Shown here one piece after another: positions 62,362 to 64,000 of a DNA stretch of 64,000 nt; position 1 is the first letter of the stretch, and each line of letters begins with the position of its first letter. The stretch comes from Streptomyces sp. CB02366 (GTDB taxonomy: Bacteria > Actinomycetota > Actinomycetes > Streptomycetales > Streptomycetaceae). The stretch is from NCBI RefSeq assembly GCF_001905905.1, contig NZ_LIVT01000006.1, positions 113,723 through 177,722 of the forward strand, written 5' to 3'. The position numbers and the translations under genes are program-made. Under the pieces are notes generated by a model that saw only the letters and a program-made list of their open reading frames with translations, did not search any database and was not told the origin of the DNA.

Positions 62362-63987
62362 ATGGTCCGTGTTGAATCACCGCCGACCGACAGAGAAGTA
62401 CCCGTCGTCCGCGTAGTCCTGCTTCCCGTGGTGCTGATCCTCGGCGCGACCGCCGCCGGGTCGGCCCTGGTCGCCCCGGCCGCGCGGATACCAGTCGCCG
62501 TGTGCGGCGCGATCACCACGCTCCTGGTCGCCGTACTCACCGTGGCGCTGCACCGCCGACGGCACGCCATGCGCGTGCAGCGGGCGGAGTACGAACAGCG
62601 CATCGCCTACCTGGACCACCGGATCCTCTCGCACGACGCCGAGACGGTACGGCTGACCAAGGAAGTCATGCCCGCCGCGATCAAGCGGCTGCGCGTGGGC
62701 AATTCGCCCGAAGAGGTGATGCGCGACATCGTCGACGCGGACGTGGCCAACCGCCATCTGCCCAAGGCGCTGCGCGAGCAGATCCGCCAGGTCCTCGAAG
62801 TCATCGACAACGAGGAGGCGCGCCGCGACTCCGCCCAGCGCGCCTTCGTCAGCGTCGCCCGCCGCGTCCAGGCGATCGTGCACCGACAGGCCAGCGAACT
62901 GCGGGAGATGGAGGACCACTACGGGCGCAACCCCGAGGTCTTCGACGACCTCCTGCGCATCGACCACGGCACCGCGCTGATCGGCCGCCTCGCCGACTCC
63001 ATCGCCGTGCTCGGCGGCGCCCGGCCCAGCCGCCAGTGGCCCAAGCCCGTCCCGCTGTACAGCGTGCTGCGCGGTGCGATGTCCCGCATCCTGGAGTACC
63101 AGCGCGTCGATCTGCACTCGATCGCCAAGGTCGCCATCGTCGGCACCTCGGTCGAACCGCTCATCCACGCCTGCGCCGAACTCCTCGACAACGCCACCCG
63201 CTACTCCCCGCCCCAGACCCGGGTGCACGTCACCGCGGTCGAGGTGCAGACCGGCATCGCCATCGAGATCGAGGACGGCGGCGTCAGCCTCAGCGAGGAG
63301 GCCCGCGCCCGCGCCGAGAACATGCTCGCCCAGGCCCAGGCCGGCATCAACATGAACGACCTCGGGGAGTCCCCGCGCCTCGGCATGGCCGTCGTCGGCC
63401 GGCTCTCCCGGATGTACCAGCTCCAGGTGTCGCTGCGTCAGTCGGCGTACGGCGGCGTCCGCGCCGTCCTCGTCGTACCGCGCGACATGATCACCACCGG
63501 GCCCGCCCCGGGCATCGCCCACGGCATCGGCGCCACCTCGCGGCCCACCAGCTCGCTGGACATGTCGCAGCTCCAGCACGTGGTGCCGCCGCCCGGCAAG
63601 CGCAAGCCCAAGCCCGCCGCGACCGGGCCCGTGCCGTCCGTGGCCGCACCGGCCCCCGCGGCCCCGCGCCCGGCCGTCCCCGCGGCGGCCATGGAGGACG
63701 ACGTTCCCGTGGTCACCGAGTGGACCGAGAACGGGCTGCCGCAGCGCCGCAGCCGGGGCCGGGCCCCGCTCGGCTCGCACAACCTCCCGCAGCAGCCCCC
63801 GCCGGCCCCCGCCCACGCCAACGGCGCCCAGCCGGGCCGGGACCGGGGCGCGGGCGACGGAAGCGGCGGCGAGAAGCCCCCCGGCCTGTGGCTGGAGGCG
63901 TTCACCAAGGCCGTCAACGGCGTACCGCAGGAACGCAAGCACGGCGAAGACTCCGATGACGCGTGGGACAAGGGAGACCTGAAGTGA
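62362..63987 (+). CDS. cvnA: Conservon sensor kinase-like protein CvnA
   Basis: A 541-residue protein typical of the first conservon gene. Two N-terminal membrane helices (VVLLPVVLILGATAAGSA and VAVCGAITTLLVAVLTVAL) lead to a cytoplasmic coiled helical region, a DHGTALIGRLADSIAVLGG segment and a degenerate HATPase domain (HACAELLDNATRYSPP, EIEDGGVSLSEEAR, RLGMAVVGRLSRMY). The C-terminal tail is Pro/Ala-rich and unstructured (about 390-500). Conservons couple this protein to roadblock, DUF742 and GTPase partners in a G-protein-like complex. The stop overlaps the next gene. Confidence 0.9.
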   Translation: MVRVESPPTDREVPVVRVVLLPVVLILGATAAGSALVAPAARIPVAVCGAITTLLVAVLTVALHRRRHAMRVQRAEYEQRIAYLDHRILSHDAETVRLTKEVMPAAIKRLRVGNSPEEVMRDIVDADVANRHLPKALREQIRQVLEVIDNEEARRDSAQRAFVSVARRVQAIVHRQASELREMEDHYGRNPEVFDDLLRIDHGTALIGRLADSIAVLGGARPSRQWPKPVPLYSVLRGAMSRILEYQRVDLHSIAKVAIVGTSVEPLIHACAELLDNATRYSPPQTRVHVTAVEVQTGIAIEIEDGGVSLSEEARARAENMLAQAQAGINMNDLGESPRLGMAVVGRLSRMYQLQVSLRQSAYGGVRAVLVVPRDMITTGPAPGIAHGIGATSRPTSSLDMSQLQHVVPPPGKRKPKPAATGPVPSVAAPAPAAPRPAVPAAAMEDDVPVVTEWTENGLPQRRSRGRAPLGSHNLPQQPPPAPAHANGAQPGRDRGAGDGSGGEKPPGLWLEAFTKAVNGVPQERKHGEDSDDAWDKGDLK

Positions 63988-64000
63988 TCCAGCAGCGGGG
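63984..64000 (+). CDS. cvnB: Start of roadblock/LC7 protein CvnB (cut by window edge)
   Basis: GTG at 63984 overlaps the cvnA stop, with GGGAG about ten bases upstream. Only the first codons are present (IQQRG after the start), which match the usual N-terminus of conservon roadblock proteins. Confidence 0.7.

Overview
The window looks like a piece of a Streptomyces chromosome. It is very GC-rich, uses many GTG and TTG starts and ATGA/GTGA gene overlaps, and has a twin-arginine exported protein, a class F sortase, a conservon start, P450 pairs and a gene with a rare TTA codon. No plasmid or phage genes are visible. The only mobile DNA seen is the tail of an IS5-type transposase near 18.4 kb.

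Layout. (1) 0-9 kb: a tightly coupled eight-gene operon of the Ebo type: a myo-inositol-phosphate-synthase-like cyclase, a UbiA-type prenyltransferase, three TIM-barrel isomerase-like proteins (one the EboE protein, one exported by Tat), EboA, a TatD-like hydrolase (EboB) and an alkaline-phosphatase-superfamily phosphodiesterase. In other bacteria a dehydroquinate-synthase-like cyclase (EboD) fills the cyclase slot; here an inositol-phosphate-synthase-like enzyme does. A tRNA-Leu(GAG) and its terminator follow. (2) 9.3-16.3 kb: a small membrane protein, then a ribose operon (LacI repressor, ATPase, a fused permease/binding protein, ribokinase, ribose pyranase) behind a large palindromic operator. 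(3) 16.3-23.5 kb, mostly minus strand: N-formylglutamate amidohydrolase-like protein, secreted sphingomyelinase-like phosphodiesterase, IS remnant, DinB-like protein, class F sortase with a repeat-rich surface protein, and a two-component system. (4) 23.6-30.4 kb: an NB-ARC/TPR ATPase whose last codons are frameshifted by what looks like a 4-bp repeat expansion, a GT-B-like partner, and a P450 pair, the first lacking the ExxR arginine. (5) 31-38.4 kb: choline-to-glycine-betaine oxidation (betB, betA) with a three-gene betaine/choline ABC importer. (6) 38.4-47.2 kb: a third P450, a VWA-domain secreted pair, small exported proteins (one with a TTA codon), a TPR-like membrane protein, an AIM24 protein, an alpha/beta hydrolase and a membrane protein. 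(7) 47.8-53.2 kb: a MurE paralogue, then TetR, ABC-F and a macrolide-type glycosyltransferase that together resemble an antibiotic-resistance island; the ABC-F ribosome binding site sits in a hairpin behind a short leader ORF. (8) 53.1-57.5 kb: xylose catabolism (xylB, xylA, ROK regulator). (9) 57.6-61.8 kb: DUF305/DUF3105/small exported protein cluster and a FUSC efflux protein with its MarR regulator. (10) 62.4 kb to the end: the first conservon gene (cvnA) and the first codons of cvnB.

Starts were chosen from ribosome binding sites, coupling and family length, so many are later than the longest open frame. Functions rest on motifs and context read by eye; no database search was run.
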